Positions 42,534-50,252 of a stretch of DNA of 64,000 nt are shown piece after piece. Within the stretch, counting starts at the first letter, position 1; each line of letters begins with the position of its first letter. This stretch comes from Litoribacter ruber (GTDB lineage Bacteria > Bacteroidota > Bacteroidia > Cytophagales > Cyclobacteriaceae). The stretch spans positions 62,001 to 126,000 of the forward strand of contig NZ_JAHBGI010000010.1 in assembly GCF_018500185.1 (NCBI RefSeq), in the 5' to 3' direction. The position numbers were made by a program, and so were the translations under genes. The notes below the pieces were generated by a model. The model was given only the letters and a program-made list of their open reading frames with translations, searched no databases and was not told the DNA's origin.

Positions 42534-42579
42534 TACTAGGTACATAGTACATAGTACATAGTACATAGTACTTAAGTAC
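42534..42579. repeat. 7-bp tandem repeats of GTACATA
   Basis: ACTAGGTACATAGTACATAG followed by further GTACATA copies gives at least four 7-base units, ending CTTAAGTAC. It belongs to the GTAC-type family and abuts the end of the BatA gene (stop at 42586). The rest of the gap 42391-42533 shows nothing recognisable. Confidence 0.8.
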
Positions 42580-42585
42580 ACCCCT

Positions 42586-43632
42586 CTAATCCAACAAAAA
42601 GTTATTAAGAAAACTACTCTTCAGCATCATCCAAAAAAACAAGAATACAAAAGCCCACATCATGTATGCCCGATAGTAGTCCTGGGTTTCCTTGTATCTG
42701 TTTTCGATGATTTCGGCCTTTTCGAGTTCATCGATCTGGTCAAAGATCTGGTCTAGCGCATCGTCGTCGCCTGCTCTAAAGAACTGTCCGCTGCCTATTT
42801 GGGCAATCTCACGAAGGGTGGTCTCATCCAGGTAGCTTTCGATCATCTGGGGACGGCCGAAGAAATCCGTGCCGTAGGGCACCATCCCGTCTTTCCCCAC
42901 TGCAATGGTGTATATCTTGATATCCAGGGCGGCGGCCAGCTGTGCGGCAAAAACCGGGTCCACATTCCCGGCATTATTGTCGCCGTCACTAAGCAGCACC
43001 ATCACCTTGCTGGTGCTTTCTGATTCCCTCATGCGGTTAGTGGCAGTTGCGAGGGCGCTTCCTATGGCTGTACCTTTGGCATCCATCATGTTGAAGGAAA
43101 TGTCACTGATGGCGTCGGTGAGCATTTTGTGGTCGGTGGTGAGGGGAGAAAGGGAAAAAGCCTCTCCGGCAAAAACCACCATTCCGATCCGGTCACCTCG
43201 CCGGCCTTCTATAAATTCATTGGCTGTCTCCTTGGCGGCTTCCAATCTGTTTGGTTTTAAATCCTGCAGATCCATAGATTCAGAGATATCCAGCACCAGC
43301 ATGATGTCAATACCTTCCGTGGACTGTTCCACCCGCTCATTGGTGCGTTGTGGGCGGGCCAAGGCGATGGCGATCATCCAGAGGGCCAGTAGGAAAAAGA
43401 AGGTGGGAATCAGCCTTAAATAAGTCCAAGGGTTGCTTTGGGCCACTCTCTTGGGAAGGGTAAGCTCCAAGGAAGGGTTTCTCAAAAACTTGATAAAAAC
43501 CCTCAATAGCATCAATATAGGGATGATCCAAATCAGATGCAGCGCCCAGATGTTTTCCCACTCGAAGGAGCGCAAAGTTTCTGGGGTAAACCAATGCCAT
43601 GAAAGCATGTCGCCTATACTATTTATGTTCAT
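42586..43632 (-). CDS. BatA-like VWA-domain membrane protein
   Basis: This 348-residue protein has two membrane helices near residues 30-50 and 70-90, a von Willebrand A domain from about 105 to 290 and a C-terminal helix near 325-345. The metal-ion site is intact: DISESMD near 110, the Thr in SPLTTDH and the Asp in LLSDGDNNAG. It is the usual BatA of Bacteroides-type aerotolerance operons, whose exact role is unclear. It overlaps the upstream gene by 14 bases. No batB, batC or batD gene follows; GTAC repeats and the convergent LysE gene do. Confidence 0.88.
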   Translation of the reverse strand: MNINSIGDMLSWHWFTPETLRSFEWENIWALHLIWIIPILMLLRVFIKFLRNPSLELTLPKRVAQSNPWTYLRLIPTFFFLLALWMIAIALARPQRTNERVEQSTEGIDIMLVLDISESMDLQDLKPNRLEAAKETANEFIEGRRGDRIGMVVFAGEAFSLSPLTTDHKMLTDAISDISFNMMDAKGTAIGSALATATNRMRESESTSKVMVLLSDGDNNAGNVDPVFAAQLAAALDIKIYTIAVGKDGMVPYGTDFFGRPQMIESYLDETTLREIAQIGSGQFFRAGDDDALDQIFDQIDELEKAEIIENRYKETQDYYRAYMMWAFVFLFFWMMLKSSFLNNFLLD

Positions 43633-44515
43633 GGATCAGTTCAATTTTGTTAGTGTACATATTTCGGCAATCCGTTTTCAGGTTCTGACAGATGGCTGGC
43701 AGTTGCTCTGTTTTGCGGTCTGCATAGATGATAAGTTCGATGTTTCGCAGGTCATCCAAAATGCCATCACGGGGAAGGTCCATGGCCACCTCTGTGGAGG
43801 TCCATTCCTGATAGGGCCGGTTGGTCACCAGCTCAAGGTACCTTTTCCAGAGGCCCAGCACATTGTCGGCATGTGAGGCGGTGGGTTGGGAAATGAAAGT
43901 GGAAGTGACATTCTCCCATTTCTTTTCAAACCTGTTCCATCTCCTTTTTTCCAACCAGGCAAGCCAGTGGTTATAGATTTTATCTCCAAACACAAAATAG
44001 ATCACAATACCCAGCACCAGGATGATGGACAGAGCGATATAGAAGTATGGATAGTTGAATTCCCTTTGGATCTTCTGGTAAGTATCGTTGTCTTTGAAGG
44101 CCGGTTCAGGCGGGATCTCAGATAAGGTTAGGATAAGGGCCAGCTGGTCCTCTTCGGGGAAGTACTCGAGACTGTCATATTTCAACACCTCATACACCGG
44201 CATGGTAAAGTTCCGCACCGGATCCAGGGAGAAGTTGGAGAGGTAATAGATTACGCTATCCCTGGTGACGGTGTCACGGGTATCGGTGACAAAGGTTTTT
44301 CTGCCCAGGTATTCCATATCTTCAAACCGGAAGGAGGAATCGGGGAAAATGACCTGCTGGCTGGGGTGGTAGGTGGCCTTAAGCACGTACTCCACCCGTT
44401 CGCCGAGCTTGGCGGAATCCTTACGGAAATATCCCTCTACCTGCACATCCTGGGCGGACAGCATGTAAGGGAATAGAAAGGTGATGATGAATAAAAACGA
44501 ATGCTGCTTACCCAC
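43619..44515 (-). CDS. Exported single-span protein of the Bat operon
   Basis: This 298-residue protein has a signal peptide (MGKQHSFLFIITFLFPYMLS), a beta-rich extracytoplasmic domain (residues 25-155, VQVEGYFRKDSAKLGERVEY), a membrane helix near 162-182 and a cytoplasmic tail. This matches the position and layout of the BatD/DUF4381-like component between the DUF58 and BatA genes in Bacteroidota, though the sequence alone gives no family motif. It overlaps DUF58 by 8 bases and BatA by 14 bases. Confidence 0.72.
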   Translation of the reverse strand: MGKQHSFLFIITFLFPYMLSAQDVQVEGYFRKDSAKLGERVEYVLKATYHPSQQVIFPDSSFRFEDMEYLGRKTFVTDTRDTVTRDSVIYYLSNFSLDPVRNFTMPVYEVLKYDSLEYFPEEDQLALILTLSEIPPEPAFKDNDTYQKIQREFNYPYFYIALSIILVLGIVIYFVFGDKIYNHWLAWLEKRRWNRFEKKWENVTSTFISQPTASHADNVLGLWKRYLELVTNRPYQEWTSTEVAMDLPRDGILDDLRNIELIIYADRKTEQLPAICQNLKTDCRNMYTNKIELIHEHK

Positions 44516-45386
44516 GTTTCATGGTTTTATTTCGATACTTAAATAATTCTATCAAAGGCAAAACAATGTCCTGCTGGGTGTCAATGGATAGGTAATTTAT
44601 TTGATGTCTTTTGCATAAGTCGCTGATAGCTTCTCTTTCATCGGTAAAGGTGGATGAGATTTTTTTAGAAAAGGTTCGGAAAGCGGTGTTTACCCAAGTG
44701 GTTTTGTCTTCCTCCTTGTCATAAATGGGGATGATGCCCAGGGAAGGAAGTTTGGTTTCCCGAGGGTCGGTTACCTGTATGGCCACCACGTCATGTTTTT
44801 CGCCCATGGCTTTCAAAGTCCTTTCGTAGCCCTCATCTATAAAATCCGAAATCACAATGATGATACTTCTTTTCTTGACCAAATTCAAGGTGTAGGTAAA
44901 CATGGAATTGAGGTCGGTTTTCAGGGATTTATTTTCATGCTGAAAGATTGCGCGGATGAGTTTGACCCCATGGCGCTGGCCCTTCCCAGGGAGTACCACC
45001 TGTTCTTTTTGGTCACTGAAGGAAATCAGGCCTACCTGGCTTCCTTCATAGAGGGCGGCCAACGTGAGCACTCCGGCAATCTCTTTTCCGAGGTCAAGTT
45101 TCTTTCTGCCTTTTGCCCCAATATTTTGGGATCCACTGATGTCGAGCAGAAATATTACCGACTGATCTTTTTCTTCTTTAAAAGTTTTAACAAATGTTCC
45201 GTGCCCTTTTGCGGATACTTTCCATTCAATAGTCCTCACATCGTCTCCATACTGGTAGGGGCGGAGGTCATCAAATTCCAGACCTGCCCCTTTGAAAATA
45301 GACTTGTAATCCCCCTGTAAATGGTTGTTGGCCACTTTTCGGAGCATAATTTCATATTTTCTGAGCTTTTTAAGCAGGTGTTTCAT
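44508..45386 (-). CDS. DUF58 domain protein
   Basis: This 292-residue protein carries the DUF58 signature GLEFDDLRPYQYGDDVRTIE followed by WKVSAKG near residues 35-60 and a VWA-like fold (VIFLLDISGSQNIGAKG near 78-94). Unlike many DUF58 proteins it has no N-terminal membrane helix. DUF58 proteins are normally paired with a MoxR ATPase; no moxR gene is present here, because the next gene upstream is on the other strand. It is the first gene of a three-gene operon with BatD-like and BatA genes. Confidence 0.88.
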   Translation of the reverse strand: MKHLLKKLRKYEIMLRKVANNHLQGDYKSIFKGAGLEFDDLRPYQYGDDVRTIEWKVSAKGHGTFVKTFKEEKDQSVIFLLDISGSQNIGAKGRKKLDLGKEIAGVLTLAALYEGSQVGLISFSDQKEQVVLPGKGQRHGVKLIRAIFQHENKSLKTDLNSMFTYTLNLVKKRSIIIVISDFIDEGYERTLKAMGEKHDVVAIQVTDPRETKLPSLGIIPIYDKEEDKTTWVNTAFRTFSKKISSTFTDEREAISDLCKRHQINYLSIDTQQDIVLPLIELFKYRNKTMKRG

Positions 45387-45481
45387 TTGCTGTGTTTTTC
45401 CTGAGGCCTAAATTTAACGCACTCATTTGAATAATAAAACGTGTAGAAGGTAACATATTATTTAAATTCGTTTGAATTGGC

Positions 45482-45489
45482 TAATTTTG
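45482..45489 (+). promoter_or_regulatory. Possible -7 element next to a GTG start
   Basis: TAATTTTG matches TAnnTTTG and ends 4 bases before the GTG start at 45494, so a transcript from it would be almost leaderless. The nearest TTTG (45471-45474) is only 7 bases upstream, and at normal spacing only a weak TTTA is present. Confidence 0.35.
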
Positions 45490-45493
45490 CAGT

Positions 45494-45832
45494 GTGAAAA
45501 AGTTGATAATATTTATGGTTCTGTCGGTTTTTGCCCTTTCCTGCGGCAACGGTGACAGACCCAAACAGTTGTTGAATGAGGATCAGATGGTGGCCATCAT
45601 GATGGACATCCACATGGTGGAGGGCATCGCCAGTTCGTTGCCCATTTCCTATGATTCCTCCAAAAAAGTGTACCCTTACCTGGAGCACCGGGTTTTTGAA
45701 AAACATGGGGTGCCGGATTCAGTTTACGTTGAAAACCTTCAGTATTACCTGCGTGATGCCGCCAAGATGGAGCAGCTCTATGCCAGGGTGATTGATTCTT
45801 TGACGGTCAAACAAAATATAGGAGAACAATAA
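45494..45832 (+). CDS. DUF4296 domain lipoprotein
   Basis: This 112-residue protein starts at GTG and has a lipoprotein signal (KKLIIFMVLSVFALSC) with the lipidated Cys at residue 17. The body is helical with the DUF4296 pattern (MVAIMMDIHMVEGIASSLPI and EKHGVPDSVYVENLQYYLRD). The function is unknown; the family is confined to Bacteroidota. It lies 3 bases before mutS2, so the two are cotranscribed. Confidence 0.88.
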   Translation: MKKLIIFMVLSVFALSCGNGDRPKQLLNEDQMVAIMMDIHMVEGIASSLPISYDSSKKVYPYLEHRVFEKHGVPDSVYVENLQYYLRDAAKMEQLYARVIDSLTVKQNIGEQ

Positions 45833-45835
45833 TAT

Positions 45836-48226
45836 ATGCTATATCCCAAAAGCCTTGAGCATAAGATTGATTTTGACAAAATCAAAGATCACATCAAGGC
45901 CGAATGTACAAGCCCACTAGGGGTGGAGTTTGTTTCCAAGATTTCCTTTTCCAAGGACCCCAAATTGATACAAAAGCTTCTCGACCAAACCGAGGAGTTT
46001 AGGCAGATCATCATATCCGGTGAGATGTTTCCCGCTTCCAACTTCTTGAATATTTACCCTTTTCTGGAAAAAGCCAAGATTGAGGGGACCTTTCTATATG
46101 AGGATGAGTTTCATGACATCAAAATGTCATTGATCACCCTGAGGGGATGCACGGCATTTCTGGAAAAGTACCAGGAAGAATATCCGAATCTGTATCAGCT
46201 GGTAGGCATGGTGACTTTGGACAATACCCTGCTGAAGGCAATTGAGAAGGTGATTGATGAAAAAGGAAAGCTGAAAAACAATGCTTCCAAAGAATTGGCC
46301 TTGATCCGGTCGCAGATCCTTTATGAAGAAAACAGGTTGAGGAAGGTGCTGGATAGGATTTTCAGAGAAGCCAAATCCAAGGGGTATACGCCGGAGGATG
46401 CTTCGCTCACCATCAGGGGAGGAAGGATGGTGATGCCTGTTTTGGCTGAAAACAAGCGTAAGATTAAAGGTTTCGTACACGATGAATCCGCCACTGGTCA
46501 GACGGTGTACCTCGAACCTGCCGAGGTACTGGACATCAACAATGAACTCAAGGAATTGGAGTACATGGAGCGAAGGGAGATCACCAAGATCCTTACGCAA
46601 CTTACCGATACCTTGCGGCCCTATATTCCAGACCTGAGAAAGGCTTTCCAGTTTCTAGGCATGGTGGATTTCATCCGGGCTAAGGCTAGGTTTGCCATTA
46701 AGGTGAATGCAAGCAAGCCCTCCTATGAAAAAGCCAAGGTGATCGAATGGTACAACGCCCGACACCCGCTATTGGAAATGGCTTTGGCCCAGCAAGGCAA
46801 AAAGATAACCCCGCTTAACATACAGCTTGACCATAACAAAAGGCTCCTAGTGATCTCTGGACCAAATGCCGGAGGTAAGTCGGTGACCTTAAAAACGGTA
46901 TCCCTACTCCAATATATGGTGCAGTGTGGTCTACTGATCCCGGTGGATCCACATTCCAAGTTTAGCATTTTCAACAACCTGTTCATCGACATAGGAGATG
47001 AGCAGAATATAGAAAACGACTTGAGTACTTACAGCTCACACTTGATGAGCATGAAGTATTTTACCGAATTTGCCGACAAGAAGACCATATTCTTTATTGA
47101 CGAATTTGGCACGGGTACCGAGCCGCAATTTGGCGGGGCCATCGCGGAGGCGATCCTGCTAGCCCTCAACCAAACGGGAGCGTATGGGATAGTGACTACC
47201 CACTACGGCAACCTCAAACAGGTGGCGGCCAAGCACCAGGGCATGGTCAATGGTGCCATGCGGTACGACGTGGATAAACTCGAGCCTCTCTACCAATTGG
47301 AGGTAGGCAAGCCTGGGAGTTCCTTTGCTTTGGAAATCGCCTCCAAAATCGGGATCCGCAAGGATATCATAGCAGAAGCCAAAGAGAAAATAGGGGAGGA
47401 GCGGGTGCGATATGACAAGCTTCTCAACAAGGTAGAAGCGGAAAAAAACAAGTATGACAAGCTCTTGCTGGAAACCCAGATGAAAGACCGTCTACTGACC
47501 AAACTTATGGAAGAGTACTCTCAGTTAAAGGAAACTTTAGAAAAGAACAAAAAGGAAATTGTGCAACAGGCCAAGGTGGAGGCCAAGCAACTGCTTGATC
47601 AAACCAACAGGCAAATAGAAGCCACTATCCGGGAGATCCGTGAAAGCAAGGCTGATAAGGAGGCCACCAAAAAGGCCAGAGCCACTCTCGAGCAGCACAA
47701 GCAGGAGGTGAAGCCTGAAAAGCAGAAAGTAGCCCAGGGGGCTGAGATTAAGGTGGTCGGAGGAGCTATTCAGCCTGGCGACCATGTGAGGCTGAAGGAT
47801 AACGGGGCCGTTGCTGAGGTGATTTCGATCAAAAATAAGGATGTGGAAATCAGCATTGGGGAGCTAAAATCCAATGTGAAACTCAACAGGCTGGAGAAGA
47901 TCAGCAAAACTGAGGTAAAAAAAGAGAAGAAAGCCATTGCCAAGCGCATGTCCTATGACACCACGGCGGCCATGCGCGAGTTTAATGTCAACCTTGACTT
48001 GAGAGGCAAAAGGGGAGAAGAGATTCTGCCGATGGTCGAAAGATTTGTCGATGAGGGCTTCATGTTAGGCTTGAAGGATCTTCGGATCGTCCATGGCAAA
48101 GGAGATGGCATCTTGAGAGATATTACCAGAAACCTGTTGAGGCACATGGATAGTGTTTCCTCATTTGAAGACGAGCATGCCGATAGAGGGGGAGCTGGAG
48201 TGACGCTGGTGACGCTGAAGCAGTAA
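45836..48226 (+). CDS. mutS2: MutS2 family endonuclease/ATPase
   Basis: This 796-residue protein shares the MutS core (clamp and lever region 1-320) and ATPase with Walker A SGPNAGGKS near 341-349, FIDIGDEQNIENDLSTYSSH and FFIDEFGTGTEPQ. A coiled-coil-rich region (520-630, e.g. KYDKLLLETQMKDRLLTKLM) follows, and a C-terminal Smr nuclease domain near 720-796 (LDLRGKRGEEILPMVERFVD and IVHGKGDGILR). MutS2 counters homologous recombination or rescues collided ribosomes, and has no MutS mismatch-binding domain. The length is normal. A hairpin follows the stop. Confidence 0.96.
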   Translation: MLYPKSLEHKIDFDKIKDHIKAECTSPLGVEFVSKISFSKDPKLIQKLLDQTEEFRQIIISGEMFPASNFLNIYPFLEKAKIEGTFLYEDEFHDIKMSLITLRGCTAFLEKYQEEYPNLYQLVGMVTLDNTLLKAIEKVIDEKGKLKNNASKELALIRSQILYEENRLRKVLDRIFREAKSKGYTPEDASLTIRGGRMVMPVLAENKRKIKGFVHDESATGQTVYLEPAEVLDINNELKELEYMERREITKILTQLTDTLRPYIPDLRKAFQFLGMVDFIRAKARFAIKVNASKPSYEKAKVIEWYNARHPLLEMALAQQGKKITPLNIQLDHNKRLLVISGPNAGGKSVTLKTVSLLQYMVQCGLLIPVDPHSKFSIFNNLFIDIGDEQNIENDLSTYSSHLMSMKYFTEFADKKTIFFIDEFGTGTEPQFGGAIAEAILLALNQTGAYGIVTTHYGNLKQVAAKHQGMVNGAMRYDVDKLEPLYQLEVGKPGSSFALEIASKIGIRKDIIAEAKEKIGEERVRYDKLLNKVEAEKNKYDKLLLETQMKDRLLTKLMEEYSQLKETLEKNKKEIVQQAKVEAKQLLDQTNRQIEATIREIRESKADKEATKKARATLEQHKQEVKPEKQKVAQGAEIKVVGGAIQPGDHVRLKDNGAVAEVISIKNKDVEISIGELKSNVKLNRLEKISKTEVKKEKKAIAKRMSYDTTAAMREFNVNLDLRGKRGEEILPMVERFVDEGFMLGLKDLRIVHGKGDGILRDITRNLLRHMDSVSSFEDEHADRGGAGVTLVTLKQ

Positions 48227-48232
48227 AAATAA

Positions 48233-48277
48233 GAAGTTCATCATTTGATCACTAAATAATGATGAATGATGAACTTC
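48233..48277. terminator. AATGATGAA-type hairpin between mutS2 and the lipoprotein gene
   Basis: GAAGTTCATCATT (48233-48245) and AATGATGAACTTC (48265-48277) form a perfect 13-bp stem. More AATGATGAA/AATAATGAA words follow to 48299. There is no T-run. It lies between convergent genes and may end transcription in both directions or simply be a dispersed repeat. Confidence 0.5.
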
Positions 48278-48312
48278 GAATAATGAATAATGAAGTAATG
48301 ACCGCGTTAAGC

Positions 48313-48789
48313 CTACTCTTTCGTCAACTCAAACACATATGAACCTGCCACAGCATTGGTTCTTGCGTTGGGCATTGGGATGGAGAAGCTGAGTCGGAGG
48401 TTGTTTTGGTTGCGGGTGAATTGGATTTCTTCTCCGGAGGCGGGTTGATCGCCTGTCAATATCACCCGGTCAAGGTTGCTGCCTGCCAAGGACCAATTGC
48501 CTGAGGCATCAAAGATCCCCTGCCCATTTGAACTGCTATAGGTGCGGCTTTGGCCGGAAGCATTGAAGGTGATTGAAAAACCGTTGAACAAGTCCGTTTG
48601 GTTTGCCCCATCTTTTGTCACAGAGCCTCCTTGGGCCACCGTCCAAGTGGCTGATCCATCATCGGCCAGTTCTTCGATTGCCAATTGTTCTGGGGTTTTT
48701 TGGTCTGGTTCGGGAGTTTCACTTCCGCAGGCAGATGCCGCAATCAAAATAGTTAAGGCTAAAAAGCCTTTTAGTAGATGCTTGATCAT
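48313..48789 (-). CDS. Hypothetical lipoprotein
   Basis: This 158-residue protein has a lipoprotein signal (MIKHLLKGFLALTILIAASAC, with the Cys at residue 21) followed by an acidic linker. The mature part is beta-rich and Ser/Asn/Gly-rich (GFSITFNASGQSRTYSSSNG, then NWSLAGSNLDRVIL), like lipocalin-type small domains of Bacteroidota lipoproteins. No family is assigned. It converges with mutS2. Confidence 0.75.
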   Translation of the reverse strand: MIKHLLKGFLALTILIAASACGSETPEPDQKTPEQLAIEELADDGSATWTVAQGGSVTKDGANQTDLFNGFSITFNASGQSRTYSSSNGQGIFDASGNWSLAGSNLDRVILTGDQPASGEEIQFTRNQNNLRLSFSIPMPNARTNAVAGSYVFELTKE

Positions 48790-48835
48790 AAATACAAAAT
48801 TGTTCTGCTGTAAATTTAACTAATCCCTTCAAAAA

Positions 48836-49471
48836 TCAAAGCTGATTTTTAAGCTTGTAGTCTTCAATGGATATGGTTTGATCACAAAAATTGTATTCCC
48901 TTTCATCATTGGAGCAGATTATGGTAGTTTTCTGTAGGCCGAATTTTTTTACCATATCCAAATACCAATTCACCCCCCTCACATCCAGATTGGAGGTAGG
49001 CTCGTCCAAAAGCATCAGTGGGGAGTCGGAGAAAAAGCACACACCCAGTTTAAGCCGTTGCTTCATTCCGCTGGAAAAGAACTGGATCTGTTTGTTTTTA
49101 TGCTCCTGAAGATACATCAATTCCAGCATTTTTTCGGTGGTCAAACCTTCAAGTTTGTTCTTGAATTTGAAATGGAAATCCAGAAACTCCACCAGGGTGA
49201 ATTCTTCCGGAAGCTCGAGATAGGGGGCGCTCAGGGTAAGGTATTGGTAAAAATCTTCCTCGGTAATGGTTCGGTCGTTGGCCTGATAGGTGATTTTGCC
49301 TTCAGTGAGGGGAATAAGGCCTGAAAGGCACTTCAAAAAAGTGGATTTTCCGGAGCCGTTGCTTCCGGTGATGGCTATTTTGCTGTGAGAAGGAAAAACC
49401 AGGCTGACATTTTTGAAAATCCAGTCGTATTGGAATCTCTTGGCAGCCTGGTCTAGCTGTATGCTGATCAT
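48836..49471 (-). CDS. ABC transporter ATP-binding protein without a neighbouring permease
   Basis: This 211-residue ATPase has Walker A TGSNGSGKSTFLKC near residue 36, a signature variant FFSSGMKQRLKLGV (the usual LSGGQ is replaced by FSSGM) and Walker B LMLLDEPTSNLD. It follows lpxA after one base on the same strand, so it is the last gene of the lipid A operon. The degenerate signature and the lack of a permease gene leave its partner open. A function in envelope lipid export is only a positional inference. Confidence 0.87.
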   Translation of the reverse strand: MISIQLDQAAKRFQYDWIFKNVSLVFPSHSKIAITGSNGSGKSTFLKCLSGLIPLTEGKITYQANDRTITEEDFYQYLTLSAPYLELPEEFTLVEFLDFHFKFKNKLEGLTTEKMLELMYLQEHKNKQIQFFSSGMKQRLKLGVCFFSDSPLMLLDEPTSNLDVRGVNWYLDMVKKFGLQKTTIICSNDEREYNFCDQTISIEDYKLKNQL

Positions 49472-49472
49472 A

Positions 49473-50252
49473 TCAATTGAAATATCCCTTCATGACACCT
49501 CTCTCTGAAGTGCGGATAAAATTGACAATTTCGTCTCTTTCTTTGGTTGCCGGCAGGTTGATTTCAATTTCCTCCAGGGCCCTGCTGTTATTAAGACTGT
49601 TAAGGAAAAGATAGCGATAGACTTCCTGTATGTGGCTGATGGCCTCGCTGGAAAATCCTCTTCTTCTCAATCCTAAGGAATTTACACCCGCATAGCTAAG
49701 CGGCTCTCGGGCTGCCTTGGTAAAGGGTGGCACATCCTTTCTTACCAGTGATCCACCCGAAATCATAGAGTGCATGCCTATTTTGACAAATTGGTGTATG
49801 GCGCTGCTGCCGCCCACTATTGCCCAATCGTCAATAGTAACGTGCCCTGCCACCTGTACAGAGTTGGCGATGATCACATTGTCGCCCACAAAACAGTCAT
49901 GGGCAATGTGAACATAGGCCATTATCAAGCAGTTAGAACCAACCTTGGTAGTCCTTTTGTCCAAAGTACCCCGGCTGATGGTGACGCACTCGCGAATGGT
50001 GGTGTTGTCACCAATTTCCACTGTAGAGTCCTCTCCCTGGAATTTAAGGTCTTGAGGAATGGCACAGATTACCGCGCCAGGGAAAATTTTGCAGTTTTTG
50101 CCAATCTTGGCCCCAGGGTAGATGGTTACATTTGACCCAATCCAAGTCCCTTCACCAATTTCAACATTTTCATGAATGCAGGTAAAAGGGTCTATGGTTA
50201 CATTTTCTCCAATTACTGCACTTTCTTCTATATGCGCTAGCTTACTTATCAT
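49473..50252 (-). CDS. lpxA: Acyl-ACP--UDP-N-acetylglucosamine O-acyltransferase
   Basis: This 259-residue enzyme catalyses the first step of lipid A synthesis. The N-terminal part is a left-handed beta-helix of hexapeptide repeats (IGENVTIDPFTCIHENVEIG). The catalytic His is in MAYVHIAHDCFVGD near residue 122, and the C-terminal helical domain starts NSLGLRRRGFSSEAI. The start overlaps the lpxC-fabZ stop by four bases. Confidence 0.96.
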   Translation of the reverse strand: MISKLAHIEESAVIGENVTIDPFTCIHENVEIGEGTWIGSNVTIYPGAKIGKNCKIFPGAVICAIPQDLKFQGEDSTVEIGDNTTIRECVTISRGTLDKRTTKVGSNCLIMAYVHIAHDCFVGDNVIIANSVQVAGHVTIDDWAIVGGSSAIHQFVKIGMHSMISGGSLVRKDVPPFTKAAREPLSYAGVNSLGLRRRGFSSEAISHIQEVYRYLFLNSLNNSRALEEIEINLPATKERDEIVNFIRTSERGVMKGYFN

